From Clostridia bacterium (GTDB lineage Bacteria > Bacillota > Clostridia > Oscillospirales > Acutalibacteraceae), in the NCBI GenBank assembly GCA_017474045.1, contig JAFUHX010000046.1, forward strand, positions 1-45,118: DNA of 45,118 nt. The letters run 5' to 3'. The position numbers and the translations under genes are program-made. Position 1 is the first letter of the stretch; the number at the start of each line of letters is the position of its first letter. The notes under the pieces are model-generated. The model was not told the DNA's origin, did not search any database, and saw nothing but the letters and a program-made list of their open reading frames with translations. This document shows, piece after piece, positions 8,622 to 16,768 of this stretch.

Positions 8622-8652
8622 AAAAACCAGAAAAACAATTGTGAGGTAAAAG

Positions 8653-8955
8653 ATGAAAGAGGATTTTTGTTGTTGCCAAAAAACAAAAGAGCGTTCTGAA
8701 GACGAATATAAGCGCCTGATAAACCGCCTGAGCCGAATTGAAGGTCAGGTCAGAGGAATTAAGGGTATGGTTGAAAAAAATGCCTATTGCCCTGATATAA
8801 TGCTTCAGGTTGAGGCTGTCTGTGCGGCGCTTAAATCTTTTAACAAAGAGCTTTTAAATGAGCATATCAGGTCGTGTGTTGCCAATGATATTAAAAACGG
8901 CGAAGACGAAACGATTGAGGAGCTTATTGCAACTCTTTCTAAGATTATGAAATGA
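8653..8955 (+). CDS. csoR: Copper-sensing repressor, CsoR family
   Basis: A 100-residue all-helical DUF156/CsoR protein. The Cu(I) ligands of the family are in place: Cys46 (YCPDI), His71 and Cys75 (HIRSC). The DNA-binding helix has RLSRIEGQVRGIKGMVE. The N-terminus adds a Cys6-Cys7-Cys8 run that is not part of the core site and may assist metal capture. The ribosome binding site is GAGGTAAA before the ATG at 8653. It is co-transcribed with copA (ten-base gap), with the operator in its own promoter, so it autoregulates the operon. Confidence 0.93.
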   Translation: MKEDFCCCQKTKERSEDEYKRLINRLSRIEGQVRGIKGMVEKNAYCPDIMLQVEAVCAALKSFNKELLNEHIRSCVANDIKNGEDETIEELIATLSKIMK

Positions 8956-8964
8956 GGTGACTGA

Positions 8965-11451
8965 ATGAAACAATTTGATGTTACGGGAATGAGCTGCGCC
9001 GCTTGCAGCGCCAGAGTTGAAAAAGCAGTCAACTCTGTTGAAGGAGTAACCCAATGCAGTGTTAATCTTTTAACCAACTCAATGAATGTTGAAGGCGGAA
9101 ATGTTCTGGATATTATAGCCGCTGTTGAGAATGCGGGCTACGGTGCCAAAGAAAAGGGTTCAAAAGGCCCTGAAAAAAGCGAAACAAACAGCGAAAACAA
9201 AGAGCTTTCAAAACTGAAAACCAGACTTTTTTCTTCTGTTGGTTTTCTTGCTGTGCTGATGTATATTTCAATGGGCCACGTTATGTGGGGCTTTCCCTTG
9301 CCTGAGGCCCTTTCCTCCAATCCACTTGCCATTGCTCTTTCAGAAATGCTATTGTCTGTTGCAGTTATGGTAATTAACCAGAAATTTTTTATAAACGGCT
9401 TCAAGGGGCTTTTAAAAAGAGCACCGAATATGGATACTCTTGTTGCAATGGGAAGCTCGGCGGCGTTTGTTTGGAGCAGTATTCTTGTTTTTCAGATGAC
9501 GGAGAAGGCTTCTGATTTTCATGCTCTTCATGAGCTTCTTCACGGCTTATGGTATGAAGCGGCGGCAATGATTCTGACCTTAATAACCGTCGGAAAAATG
9601 CTTGAAAGCAGGGCAAAGGGAAAAACAACCGATGCCATTAAAGGTCTGATGAAGCTTAAAGCGAAAACCGCCGTGATTATAAAAGACGGAAAAGAAGTTG
9701 AAGTTGAAATTGAAAAGGTCAGAGTGGGCGATATTTTCGTTGTCCGCCCCGGTCAGAGCGTTGCTGTTGACGGAGTTATTGTTGAAGGTTCATGCAGCGT
9801 TGATGAGTCATCGTTGACAGGCGAGAGTATTCCCGTTGATAAAAAAGAGGGTGACGAAGTCTTTGCCGCAACAATTAACAAAACAGGCTTTATAAAATGT
9901 AAGGCGGAGCGAGTGGGCGAAAACACAACTCTTTCTCAGATTATAAAAATGGTCAGCGATGCTGCAGCAACAAAGGCGCCCATTGCCAAGGTGGCAGACA
10001 AGGTTTCAGGAATTTTTGTTCCTGCAGTAATATGCATTGCAATTGTGACTGTTGCTTTATGGCTGTTTTCAGACAAAGGCTTTGCCTTTGCTTTGGCAAG
10101 AGGAATTTCAGTTCTGGTAATCAGCTGCCCTTGCGCTTTGGGTCTTGCAACACCGGTTGCTATAATGGTGGGAAGCGGTGTCGGCGCAAAAAACGGAATT
10201 CTTTTCAAAAATGCGGTTTCCATTGAGCAAACCGGAAAAACACAGATTGTGGTTCTCGACAAAACAGGAACCGTAACAAAGGGTCAGCCCGATGTAACAG
10301 ATATTATTCCCGAAAAAGAAGTCAGCGAAGAAGAGCTTCTCTTTCTTGCCTATACCCTTGAAAACAAAAGCGAGCATCCTCTTTCAAAAGCTGTTAAAAA
10401 GCGCGCTGAAGAGGCATCAATTAAGTGCGGAGAGGTTGAGAGCTTCAGGGTTCTTTCAGGAAGCGGCTTAGAAGCTCAACATAAAAATGAACTTCTTTTT
10501 GCCGGTAATTTGAAGTTTATGGAGGAAAGAATTTCTCTTTCGCAAGAAACAAAAGAAACGGTCAGCGCTCTTGCAGGTCAGGGAAAAACACCCTTGCTCT
10601 TTGCTTGGGGAAAGAAATTTCTGGGCATTATTGCCGTTGCGGATGTTATCAGAGAAGAGAGCAAAGAGGCAATTGAACAGATGAGAAAAATGGGTCTTCG
10701 CGTTGTAATGCTGACGGGGGATAATGCCAACACAGCGAAAGCTATTGCAGCCTCGGCCGGTATTGACGAGGTTATTTCAGATGTTCTTCCTGACGGAAAA
10801 GAAAAGGTTATTGCTGAACTGAAAAAACAAGGCAAGGTTCTTATGGTCGGCGACGGAATAAACGACGCTCCCGCCTTAACTGCCGCTGATATGGGCGTTG
10901 CCGTAGGCGCGGGAACCGACATTGCCATTGACGCAGCTGATGTTATTTTAATGAAGAGCCGATTAACAGATGTTCCGGCAGCCATAAGACTCAGTAAGGC
11001 AACACTTAAAAATATTCATGAAAATCTTTTTTGGGCGTTCATCTATAACACACTGGGAATACCGCTTGCTGCCGGAGCGTTTATTTCGCTTTTCGGCTGG
11101 GAGCTTAATCCGATGTTCGGCGCGGCGGCAATGAGTCTTTCAAGCTTTTGTGTTGTAAGTAATGCTTTAAGACTGAACTTGTTTGATGTTCATAAAATAA
11201 GGCACTATAAAATAAAACAATCTGAAAAGGAGAATGTAACCATGAAAAAAACAATGAAAATTGAAGGCATGATGTGTCCTCATTGTTCAGGAAGAGTAAA
11301 GAAGGTTCTTGAAGAGCTTTCAGCAGTTGTGTCTGCAGAGGTCAGTCATGAAAGCGGAACAGCCGTTGTAACTCTTTCTGAAAATGTTTCAGAAGAAGCC
11401 CTCAAGGCTGCTGTTGAAGCTCAGGGCTACGCAGTTACGGGAATTGAATAA
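8965..11451 (+). CDS. copA: Copper-exporting P1B-type ATPase fused to a C-terminal CopZ-like domain
   Basis: An 828-residue inner-membrane Cu(I) efflux ATPase. An N-terminal heavy-metal-associated domain carries CxxC at Cys11-Cys14 (MSCAACS). The P-type core has TGES at 285-288 (actuator), the membrane CPC at 388-390, the phosphorylation site DKTGT at 432-436 and GDGIND at 629-634. About eight membrane helices are expected. After the last helices and a short linker, residues 760-828 form a second complete metal-binding domain with CxxC at 771-774 (MMCPHCS). An HMA domain at the C-terminus is unusual: it is normally a separate chaperone gene, copZ. An internal ribosome binding site and ATG precede it (see the separate entry). 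The start follows GAGGTGA. Confidence 0.95.
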   Translation: MKQFDVTGMSCAACSARVEKAVNSVEGVTQCSVNLLTNSMNVEGGNVLDIIAAVENAGYGAKEKGSKGPEKSETNSENKELSKLKTRLFSSVGFLAVLMYISMGHVMWGFPLPEALSSNPLAIALSEMLLSVAVMVINQKFFINGFKGLLKRAPNMDTLVAMGSSAAFVWSSILVFQMTEKASDFHALHELLHGLWYEAAAMILTLITVGKMLESRAKGKTTDAIKGLMKLKAKTAVIIKDGKEVEVEIEKVRVGDIFVVRPGQSVAVDGVIVEGSCSVDESSLTGESIPVDKKEGDEVFAATINKTGFIKCKAERVGENTTLSQIIKMVSDAAATKAPIAKVADKVSGIFVPAVICIAIVTVALWLFSDKGFAFALARGISVLVISCPCALGLATPVAIMVGSGVGAKNGILFKNAVSIEQTGKTQIVVLDKTGTVTKGQPDVTDIIPEKEVSEEELLFLAYTLENKSEHPLSKAVKKRAEEASIKCGEVESFRVLSGSGLEAQHKNELLFAGNLKFMEERISLSQETKETVSALAGQGKTPLLFAWGKKFLGIIAVADVIREESKEAIEQMRKMGLRVVMLTGDNANTAKAIAASAGIDEVISDVLPDGKEKVIAELKKQGKVLMVGDGINDAPALTAADMGVAVGAGTDIAIDAADVILMKSRLTDVPAAIRLSKATLKNIHENLFWAFIYNTLGIPLAAGAFISLFGWELNPMFGAAAMSLSSFCVVSNALRLNLFDVHKIRHYKIKQSEKENVTMKKTMKIEGMMCPHCSGRVKKVLEELSAVVSAEVSHESGTAVVTLSENVSEEALKAAVEAQGYAVTGIE
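11242..11451 (+). CDS. copZ: Internal in-frame CopZ copper chaperone start within copA
   Basis: Within copA, AAAGGAGA (11226-11233) lies eight bases before ATG at 11242. Translation from there gives a 69-residue protein, MKKTMKIEGMMCPHCS..., with the length and CxxC site of free CopZ chaperones, which pass Cu(I) to CopA. The frame is the same as copA and no stop lies between them. The free chaperone could come from internal initiation while full-length translation gives a fused domain. It may be a copZ gene whose upstream copA stop codon was lost. The site is seen; its use is inferred. Confidence 0.6.
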   Translation: MKKTMKIEGMMCPHCSGRVKKVLEELSAVVSAEVSHESGTAVVTLSENVSEEALKAAVEAQGYAVTGIE

Positions 11452-12092
11452 TGCATATTCCTAAAAGTGAAAGCAGCCTCATAGAAATTGAAGGCTTCTA
11501 TGAGGCTCTTGAAAGGTCAAAAATTCAGTCTCATATTGAATATGACGTCAGAGACTGGCTGTATGTTCCCAATTACTACAGCGAATATCGTTATATTCTC
11601 GGAACAACGGGCAAGCGACCTCTTATCTGTATCGGAATCAATCCTTCAACGGCGAAGCCCAATCAGCTTGATAACACATTGAAATCGGTTGAAAGAATTG
11701 CCTTGAAAAACGGCTACGACAGCTTCATAATGTTCAATGTTTATGCGCAAAGGGCAACCAGACCGGAAGATATGGATAAAGAGCTTAATGAAGCGCTTCA
11801 CAAAGAAAACATGAAGGCGTTTGACTATGCTCTTTCCGTTTATGAGGGCGAAAAGCCTGCGGTTTGGGCTGCCTGGGGAAATATTGTTGAAATGAGGCCT
11901 TATCTTAAAAAATGTCTCAGCGACATGGTGAAAATTTCAAAAAAATATTCAGCCGATTGGTTCAGAGCCGGTCCGATTTCCAAAAAAGGACATCCCCATC
12001 ATCCTCTCTACTTAAAAAAAGACAGTTCTCTTGATGAGTTTGACATGGAAAACTATCTTAAAAATGTTCTGAAAGATTTTGCTCTTGTTTAA
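11451..12092 (+). CDS. DUF1643 family protein
   Basis: A 213-residue protein matching the DUF1643 pattern: RYILGTTGKRPLICIGINPSTA near residue 46, then DNTLKSVERIA, FNVYAQRAT, VWAAWGN and a C-terminal HPHHPLYL. The fold and role of the family are not established. Its ATG overlaps the copA/copZ stop by one base (TAATG), so it is translationally coupled to the copper operon and should respond to the CsoR promoter. No copper ligand motif is evident. A link to copper is therefore only positional. Confidence 0.82.
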   Translation: MHIPKSESSLIEIEGFYEALERSKIQSHIEYDVRDWLYVPNYYSEYRYILGTTGKRPLICIGINPSTAKPNQLDNTLKSVERIALKNGYDSFIMFNVYAQRATRPEDMDKELNEALHKENMKAFDYALSVYEGEKPAVWAAWGNIVEMRPYLKKCLSDMVKISKKYSADWFRAGPISKKGHPHHPLYLKKDSSLDEFDMENYLKNVLKDFALV

Positions 12093-12094
12093 AA

Positions 12095-12123
12095 GAATAT
12101 TTTCTGAAAAAGCTTCATACAAT
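12095..12123 (+). promoter_or_regulatory. Sigma-E type promoter of spoIIID
   Basis: GAATATT (12095-12101) fits the sigma-E -35 pattern kmATATT. After 14 bases, CATACAAT (12116-12123) is a full match to the sigma-E -10. In Bacillus subtilis spoIIID is transcribed by mother-cell sigma-E, so sequence and known biology agree. Confidence 0.8.
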
Positions 12124-12125
12124 TA

Positions 12126-12153
12126 GGTGACGGAGAACCCCACTCTGTCACCG
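12126..12153 (+). promoter_or_regulatory. 5'-leader hairpin of spoIIID
   Basis: GGTGACGGAG pairs with CTCTGTCACC across a seven-base loop. It starts at about the +1 expected from the sigma-E -10 and ends ten bases before the ribosome binding site. There is no T-run, so it looks more like an mRNA-stabilising or translation-modulating 5' hairpin than a terminator. Confidence 0.45.
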
Positions 12154-12174
12154 TTATTTATTGAGGTGAAGCGT

Positions 12175-12429
12175 GTGAATAAGATTTATGTGTCAAGGGC
12201 ATTGGAGTTGGGAAAATATATTGCTGAAACAAAAAGCACCGTCAGACAGACTGCCAAACATTTCGGAATAAGCAAATCGACGGTTCACACCGATGTTTCA
12301 AAAAGGCTTGAAAAAATTGACGGTGAAGTTTATGAAAGGGTCAGGGCTGTTCTTGATGAAAACAAGGCTCAACGGCACCTGAGGGGCGGAATAGCTACCA
12401 GGGAAAAATACATAAAACTCCAGAAATAA
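12175..12429 (+). CDS. spoIIID: Sporulation transcription regulator SpoIIID
   Basis: An 84-residue mother-cell DNA-binding protein that tunes sigma-E genes and promotes the switch to sigma-K. It shows the family pattern: GKYIAETKSTVRQTAKHF, an HTH with GISKSTVHTDVSKRL, and a basic C-terminal helix with QRHLRGGIATREKY. The GTG at 12175 is chosen because GAGGTGA lies five bases upstream and the protein then begins like known SpoIIID; a GTG 48 bases earlier lies within the leader hairpin. Its presence marks the organism as an endospore former. Confidence 0.96.
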   Translation: MNKIYVSRALELGKYIAETKSTVRQTAKHFGISKSTVHTDVSKRLEKIDGEVYERVRAVLDENKAQRHLRGGIATREKYIKLQK

Positions 12430-12434
12430 GATTT

Positions 12435-12475
12435 TGAGAGAAACAGTTTAAGCGGCTGTTTCTCTCAGATTTTTT
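12435..12475 (+). terminator. Terminator of spoIIID
   Basis: GAGAGAAACAG pairs with CTGTTTCTCTC, followed by AGATTTTTT. It begins within ten bases of the stop. Confidence 0.88.
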
Positions 12476-12483
12476 AAAAGAAG

Positions 12484-12525
12484 AAAAGACTGCAATGGTG
12501 CATGACGGCGTTGCAGTCTTTTCAA
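12484..12525. terminator. Second, probably bidirectional terminator hairpin
   Basis: AAAAGACTGCAA pairs with TTGCAGTCTTTT across a loop of about 15 bases, with T-rich flanks on both strands. It lies between spoIIID and the convergent DUF4830 gene and could stop transcripts from either side. Confidence 0.7.
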
Positions 12526-12539
12526 AAAGTTTTCTTTGG

Positions 12540-12568
12540 TTGCTTAGTTGACCTTTTTGTGTTATAAT
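12540..12568 (+). promoter_or_regulatory. Orphan sigma-A-like promoter with extended -10
   Basis: TTGCTT (12540-12545), 17 bases, and TGTTATAAT ending at 12568. It reads into the 3' end of the minus-strand DUF4830 gene. No plus-strand ORF follows before 13195, so it would make an antisense or small RNA if active. Confidence 0.35.
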
Positions 12569-12665
12569 TTCTTTCAGTTTGTTTTGAAAGTATGTATTTT
12601 ATTATAAAACTGCAAAATGTTTCAAATCCCTATGGCTTTAAAAGAAAGTTTTTGATATAATCTTT

Positions 12666-13142
12666 TTACATTATTCCTTCCATGAAGCCATCCAGCTCTG
12701 TGCTTGAAATGTCGCAGGCAATAACCACTGAGTTATAAATCAGAAGGTTACCTCTGATAACGCCGGCCGAGTCTTCATATCCGGGATAATTGAGAATTTC
12801 ATAGGACCACATTTTAACTCTTGCCCCCTTGAATTTTTCAAGGTCGAGGCCTTGCGACTTCTGAAGCTCATTGTAGCTTGAATAAACCTCGTCAAACTCG
12901 GTGGGAATAATTACCTCTTTGACTTCGCAGGGGTCCTGGGAAACCTCCCAGCCAAACTGAGAAAAAAACGCAATCCTATCCTCAGCGGTTTCGGCTTTCA
13001 TAATAACTCCGCCCACCTTTGCGGCAGGCGCACTTGCTGTTTTTCCAACAAGATAAACAGCTCCTATGGTAACAAAAACAAAAATCAGAGAAATAAACGC
13101 GGCATTTTTCAGTTTTGAAGATTTAACAGAAATAACAAACAT
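12666..13142 (-). CDS. DUF4830 family membrane-anchored protein
   Basis: A 158-residue protein with one N-terminal membrane segment (about residues 12-33) after a short basic start, then an exported domain. The domain matches DUF4830: FGWEV, VKEVIIPTEFDEVY, YNELQKSQGLDLEKFKG and WSYEILNYPG. In Clostridia such proteins are common and uncharacterised. The start follows GGAGGAAAAAAT. It diverges from the GH13 gene with about 50 bases between the ORFs. Confidence 0.8.
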   Translation of the reverse strand: MFVISVKSSKLKNAAFISLIFVFVTIGAVYLVGKTASAPAAKVGGVIMKAETAEDRIAFFSQFGWEVSQDPCEVKEVIIPTEFDEVYSSYNELQKSQGLDLEKFKGARVKMWSYEILNYPGYEDSAGVIRGNLLIYNSVVIACDISSTELDGFMEGIM

Positions 13143-13183
13143 ATTTTTTCCTCCTTGGAAGGCTTAATAATATATATGCAAAA

Positions 13184-13189
13184 TATAAT
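13184..13189 (+). promoter_or_regulatory. -10 element for the GH13-prmA operon
   Basis: TATAAT at 13184-13189 places transcription start near 13196. That is past the upstream candidate ATG at 13195 and supports the start at 13222. The -35 (about 13161-13166) is poor, so the site may need an activator or be a chance match. Confidence 0.4.
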
Positions 13190-13221
13190 AATGTATGACA
13201 GAGAAAGAAAGAGTGGCAAAA

Positions 13222-15084
13222 ATGCATTACATACCCTATAACTCCCGAAGCGACATTCACAAAACTCCCTTCGGCTGTGTTAAAGAAAAAGAAAGAATCA
13301 CCTTCAAGGTGGTTCTTCCGCGAAACCTTATGTGCAGTAAGGTTCTTCTTGTTATTCAAAAAGACGGAGGAGAAACCAGAAGATTTGATTTGTTCTGGCT
13401 TTCCATGCAGGGAACAGACGAAGAATGGTGGTGCCTTGATTATATCGCTGAAGAAACAGGTCTTTATTTCTATCATTTTGAATATGACACTCCTTGGGGC
13501 AGGTCAAAAATTTTGCATAGCGGTAATTGCCTCGGAAAGCTGAACGGCGGCGATTCTTCGTGGCAGCTTACCGTTTATGAAAAAGAGTTTTCAACACCTT
13601 CATGGCTTAAGGGCGGTTTGATTTATCAGATTTTTCCCGACAGGTTTTATTTTTCAGGAAAAGAGAAAAGCGGCGTTCCAAAAGACAGAATTTTAAGAAA
13701 AGATTGGGGCGGCGAACCATATTGGAAGCCCACAAAAGAAGGCAAGGTTCTGAATAACGATTATTTTGGCGGCGATCTTAAAGGAATCGAAGAAAAGCTT
13801 GAATATCTTTCTTCTTTAGGTGTCAGCTGTATTTATCTTAACCCGATTTTTGAAGCCCAGAGCAATCATCGCTATGACACAGCAGACTACAGCCGGATAG
13901 ACAGTATTCTCGGAACAGAAAGCGACCTTGAAAGCCTTTGCGAAAAGGCCGGAGAAAAGGGGATTTCCATTATTTTAGACGGTGTTTTCAGCCATACGGG
14001 TGACGATAGCATATATTTCAACAAATATTCGCGCTATGAGGGTCAGGGCGCCTTTCAGAGCAAAAATTCTCCCTATTATAAATGGTATAAATTCACCTCA
14101 TGGCCTGAGAAATATCGATCCTGGTGGGGAATTGATATTCTTCCCGAGGTAACGGAGGAATCCCCTGAATTTATTGAGTTTATTGCCGGAGAAAAGGGAA
14201 TTGCAAGAAAATGGCTGAAAAAGGGAATAAAGGGCTGGAGGCTTGATGTTGCCGATGAGCTGCCCGATAAATTCCTTGATGAATTCAGAAAAGCGGTTAA
14301 AAAAGAAAACAGCGAAGCTGTTATTTTAGGTGAAGTCTGGGAAGACGCTTCAAACAAATTCAGCTATGGAGCCAGAAGGCGCTATCTTCAGGGCAAACAG
14401 CTTGATAGTGTTATGAACTATCCTTTTGCCGATGCGATAATATATTTTATCAGAAGCGGCAAGGTGGAAGGGTTCAGCAACAAAATAATGACGGTTCTTG
14501 AAAACTATCCGAAGTGTGTTACCGATGTTCTGATGAACCATATCGGAACCCACGACACAATGAGGGCAATTACTCATCTTGCAGGTGAAAGCTGTGAAAT
14601 GAGAGACAGACTGTGGCAAAGCGAAAAAAAGCTTTCTGCTTCTCAATATGAAAAGGGAATAAAGCTTCTTAAGCTGGCGGCTGCTGTTCAATATACTCTT
14701 CCCGGCGTACCTTCTCTTTATTACGGCGATGAAGCAGGAATGGAGGGCTATAAAGATCCCTTCAACAGAGTTTGTTATCCCTGGGGAAAAGAAAATGCTG
14801 AGCTTCTTTCATGGTATAAGGCATTGGGAAAAATCAGAAAAAGCTGTTTGTGTCTGAAGGAAGGCGGCTTTTCAACCGTTTCTGAAATGCTTGGCTGCCT
14901 CGCTTTTGTCAGATATTCTGAGGAAGACGAAATTATGGTAATCATTAACAGAAACGAGCATGAAATAGATTATTATCTTCCTGAAAGCTGGCATAATTGT
15001 CCGTCAATTCTGGGCGGAGAAAATGAAGGAACCAAAATCAGATTAGGCGCTCTTGAAGCGGCAATTATTAAAAAGGAGAAATAA
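13222..15084 (+). CDS. GH13 alpha-glycosidase (neopullulanase/cyclomaltodextrinase-like)
   Basis: A 620-residue cytoplasmic enzyme without a signal peptide. An N-terminal Ig-like domain (about 1-125) precedes the (beta/alpha)8 barrel, as in GH13_20 neopullulanases, which split alpha-1,4 links in maltodextrins. The family sites are visible: YQIFPDRF, the DGVFSHTG region, nucleophile Asp342 (GWRLDVADE), acid/base Glu371 (LGEVWED) and Asp445 (NHIGTHD). The start was set at 13222 by a weak GAGTGG site and by the promoter; 13195 remains possible. prmA begins one base after its stop, its ribosome binding site lying inside this gene. Confidence 0.9.
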   Translation: MHYIPYNSRSDIHKTPFGCVKEKERITFKVVLPRNLMCSKVLLVIQKDGGETRRFDLFWLSMQGTDEEWWCLDYIAEETGLYFYHFEYDTPWGRSKILHSGNCLGKLNGGDSSWQLTVYEKEFSTPSWLKGGLIYQIFPDRFYFSGKEKSGVPKDRILRKDWGGEPYWKPTKEGKVLNNDYFGGDLKGIEEKLEYLSSLGVSCIYLNPIFEAQSNHRYDTADYSRIDSILGTESDLESLCEKAGEKGISIILDGVFSHTGDDSIYFNKYSRYEGQGAFQSKNSPYYKWYKFTSWPEKYRSWWGIDILPEVTEESPEFIEFIAGEKGIARKWLKKGIKGWRLDVADELPDKFLDEFRKAVKKENSEAVILGEVWEDASNKFSYGARRRYLQGKQLDSVMNYPFADAIIYFIRSGKVEGFSNKIMTVLENYPKCVTDVLMNHIGTHDTMRAITHLAGESCEMRDRLWQSEKKLSASQYEKGIKLLKLAAAVQYTLPGVPSLYYGDEAGMEGYKDPFNRVCYPWGKENAELLSWYKALGKIRKSCLCLKEGGFSTVSEMLGCLAFVRYSEEDEIMVIINRNEHEIDYYLPESWHNCPSILGGENEGTKIRLGALEAAIIKKEK

Positions 15085-15085
15085 A

Positions 15086-16012
15086 ATGAGTGACTGGACA
15101 GAAGTAAAAATTTCCGTTGACGCCAAAGATGTTGACAGGGCGGCAGATATTGCCATGATGGTTGTTCCTTACGGAATTTATATTGAAGATTACCGCGACC
15201 TTGAACAGCAGGCATGGGACATTGCTCACATTGACCTGATTGACGAAGACCTTCTTAAAAAAGACAGAAGCAAGGCCTTTGTTCATGTTTATATTGCGCC
15301 TCAGGAAAATCCCCTTGAAGCTGTTGCTTTTCTTCGCGAGCGCTACACAGCCGAGGGAATAGAAAACGAAATTGATTTATCGGCTTGCAAAAACGAAGAC
15401 TGGGAAAACAACTGGAAGCAATATTTTCACTCAATTCCTGTTGGTAAAAAGCTTCTTATCCATCCCACATGGGAAGAAGACTATGATTCTCAGGGAAGAG
15501 TTGTTCTTGATATTGAGCCGGGTCTTGCCTTCGGTTCGGGCTCTCATGAAACAACAAGGCTCTGCCTTGCTGCGCTGGAAAATCATGTTGATGAAAGCAA
15601 GGAGCTTCTTGATATCGGTTGCGGAAGCGGAATTTTGTCTGTTGCCGGTCTTCTTCTGGGAGCTAAAAGCGCGGTGGGAGTTGATATTGACGCTCTTGCT
15701 GTTGCCAACGCCAGAGAAAACGCCAAGACAAACGGCTTTGATGAAACAAAATTCAAGGTCTTTCAGGGCAACCTGACAGATAAGGTTGAAGGAAAGTTTG
15801 ATATTGTTGTTGCAAACATTGTTGCCGATATTATCATTATGTTCTGCAAAGATGTGGGCAACTTTATGAAAGACGGTGCAGTTTTTATAACGTCGGGAAT
15901 TATTGACACAAGAGAAAACGATGTTTTGGCTGCTTTTGAAAAATATGGTTTTGAAGTTATTGCAAGACACGCCGAAAAAGGCTGGGTCTGCTTTGAATGC
16001 TTAAAAAAATAA
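15086..16012 (+). CDS. prmA: Ribosomal protein L11 methyltransferase
   Basis: A 308-residue SAM-dependent enzyme that methylates ribosomal protein L11. The N-terminal substrate domain begins SDWTEVKISV and the NEDWENNWKQYFHSIPVG segment links to the catalytic part. The SAM motif is LDIGCGSG (Asp176-Gly182). VANIVADIII replaces the usual VANIL motif and GSHETTR is also present. The start at 15086 follows AAGGAGAAATAA; the ribosome binding site lies in the last codons of the GH13 gene, so the two are coupled, though no functional link is known. Confidence 0.96.
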   Translation: MSDWTEVKISVDAKDVDRAADIAMMVVPYGIYIEDYRDLEQQAWDIAHIDLIDEDLLKKDRSKAFVHVYIAPQENPLEAVAFLRERYTAEGIENEIDLSACKNEDWENNWKQYFHSIPVGKKLLIHPTWEEDYDSQGRVVLDIEPGLAFGSGSHETTRLCLAALENHVDESKELLDIGCGSGILSVAGLLLGAKSAVGVDIDALAVANARENAKTNGFDETKFKVFQGNLTDKVEGKFDIVVANIVADIIIMFCKDVGNFMKDGAVFITSGIIDTRENDVLAAFEKYGFEVIARHAEKGWVCFECLKK

Positions 16013-16030
16013 AAGATACGGGAAAAAACA

Positions 16031-16684
16031 ATGCTGACAAAAGATGTTGAAATAATTGAATATTCAGGAAAAATTGATTTTTTAAACAGTCTGACTCATG
16101 CTGTCGGGGCTCTTTTGGCTGTTCCGGGATTTGTTTTTCTTCTTCAGAAGGCTGAGGGACTAAGAGAAATTCTTGCTTGCTCGGTTTATTGCTTTTCAAT
16201 TTTTGCCGTTTATTTTGTTTCGGCCTTCTATCACGGTCTGCCTGTGAGCGAGGCAAAGCGAAAGGCAAGACTTCTTGACCACACAACTGTTCCTCTTCTT
16301 ATTGCGGGAACTGCAACTCCGTGCGCAATGATAACGCTTTTTGAAATCAGCTCTTTTCATTGTGTTCTTGTTATGGTCTGCGCCTGGATTTGTTATATTT
16401 TCGGCGTTCTTTCAAAGCTGTTTTTCTTTGAAAAGCTGAAAAATATTACCGTTGCTGTTTACATAGCTTTGGGAGCTCTGATGATTCTGAGTGTTGTTCC
16501 GATTCTTGATATGATTACTAAAGAAGGCTTCAACTGCCTTCTGATAGGCTGCGCTTTTTATCTTCTCGGAGCAATGCTTTGCGCCATGGGAATAAAAAGA
16601 CCTTTTCTTCATGTGATTTTTCATCTTTTTGTTCTTGCGGGAAGTGCGGTTCATTTTTTTGCAATGTATAATTATGTTTTTTAA
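16031..16684 (+). CDS. Hemolysin III / TrhA-type PAQR membrane protein
   Basis: A 217-residue protein with seven predicted membrane helices. The PAQR/hemolysin-III metal-binding pattern is present: SAFYHGLP near residue 63, LLDHTTVPLLIAGTATP in the middle and HVIFHLF..SAVHFF at the end, giving the conserved His and Asp residues. Bacterial relatives affect membrane fluidity and lipid homeostasis; a true haemolytic role is doubtful. It follows prmA by 18 bases and closes that operon. Confidence 0.9.
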   Translation: MLTKDVEIIEYSGKIDFLNSLTHAVGALLAVPGFVFLLQKAEGLREILACSVYCFSIFAVYFVSAFYHGLPVSEAKRKARLLDHTTVPLLIAGTATPCAMITLFEISSFHCVLVMVCAWICYIFGVLSKLFFFEKLKNITVAVYIALGALMILSVVPILDMITKEGFNCLLIGCAFYLLGAMLCAMGIKRPFLHVIFHLFVLAGSAVHFFAMYNYVF

Positions 16685-16694
16685 TTTTTTTCAG

Positions 16695-16726
16695 AAACCG
16701 ACCTTTTTTTCTAAGGTCGGTTTTAA
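16695..16726 (+). terminator. Terminator of the GH13-prmA-hlyIII operon
   Basis: AAACCGACCTT pairs with AAGGTCGGTTT, followed by a short T-run. It starts about ten bases after the stop. Confidence 0.9.
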
Positions 16727-16768
16727 TATCTTAGACTAATATTTTCCTGTTGAGTGAACTCCTTCTAT

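Noticed and set aside
11190-11245. Programmed frameshifting in copA as in Escherichia coli
   Set aside because: There is no frame change between the pump and the CopZ-like domain; the slippery A-runs there are in frame, and an in-frame internal start explains the layout more simply.
15431-15970. A 179-codon ORF antisense to prmA
   Set aside because: It has no ribosome binding site, lies wholly within a well-conserved gene, and its product is low-complexity Asn/Lys/Cys-rich. It is a composition shadow.
16031-16684. The hemolysin-III protein as a toxin
   Set aside because: PAQR/TrhA-type proteins are widespread membrane-homeostasis factors. Nothing here supports a haemolytic role.
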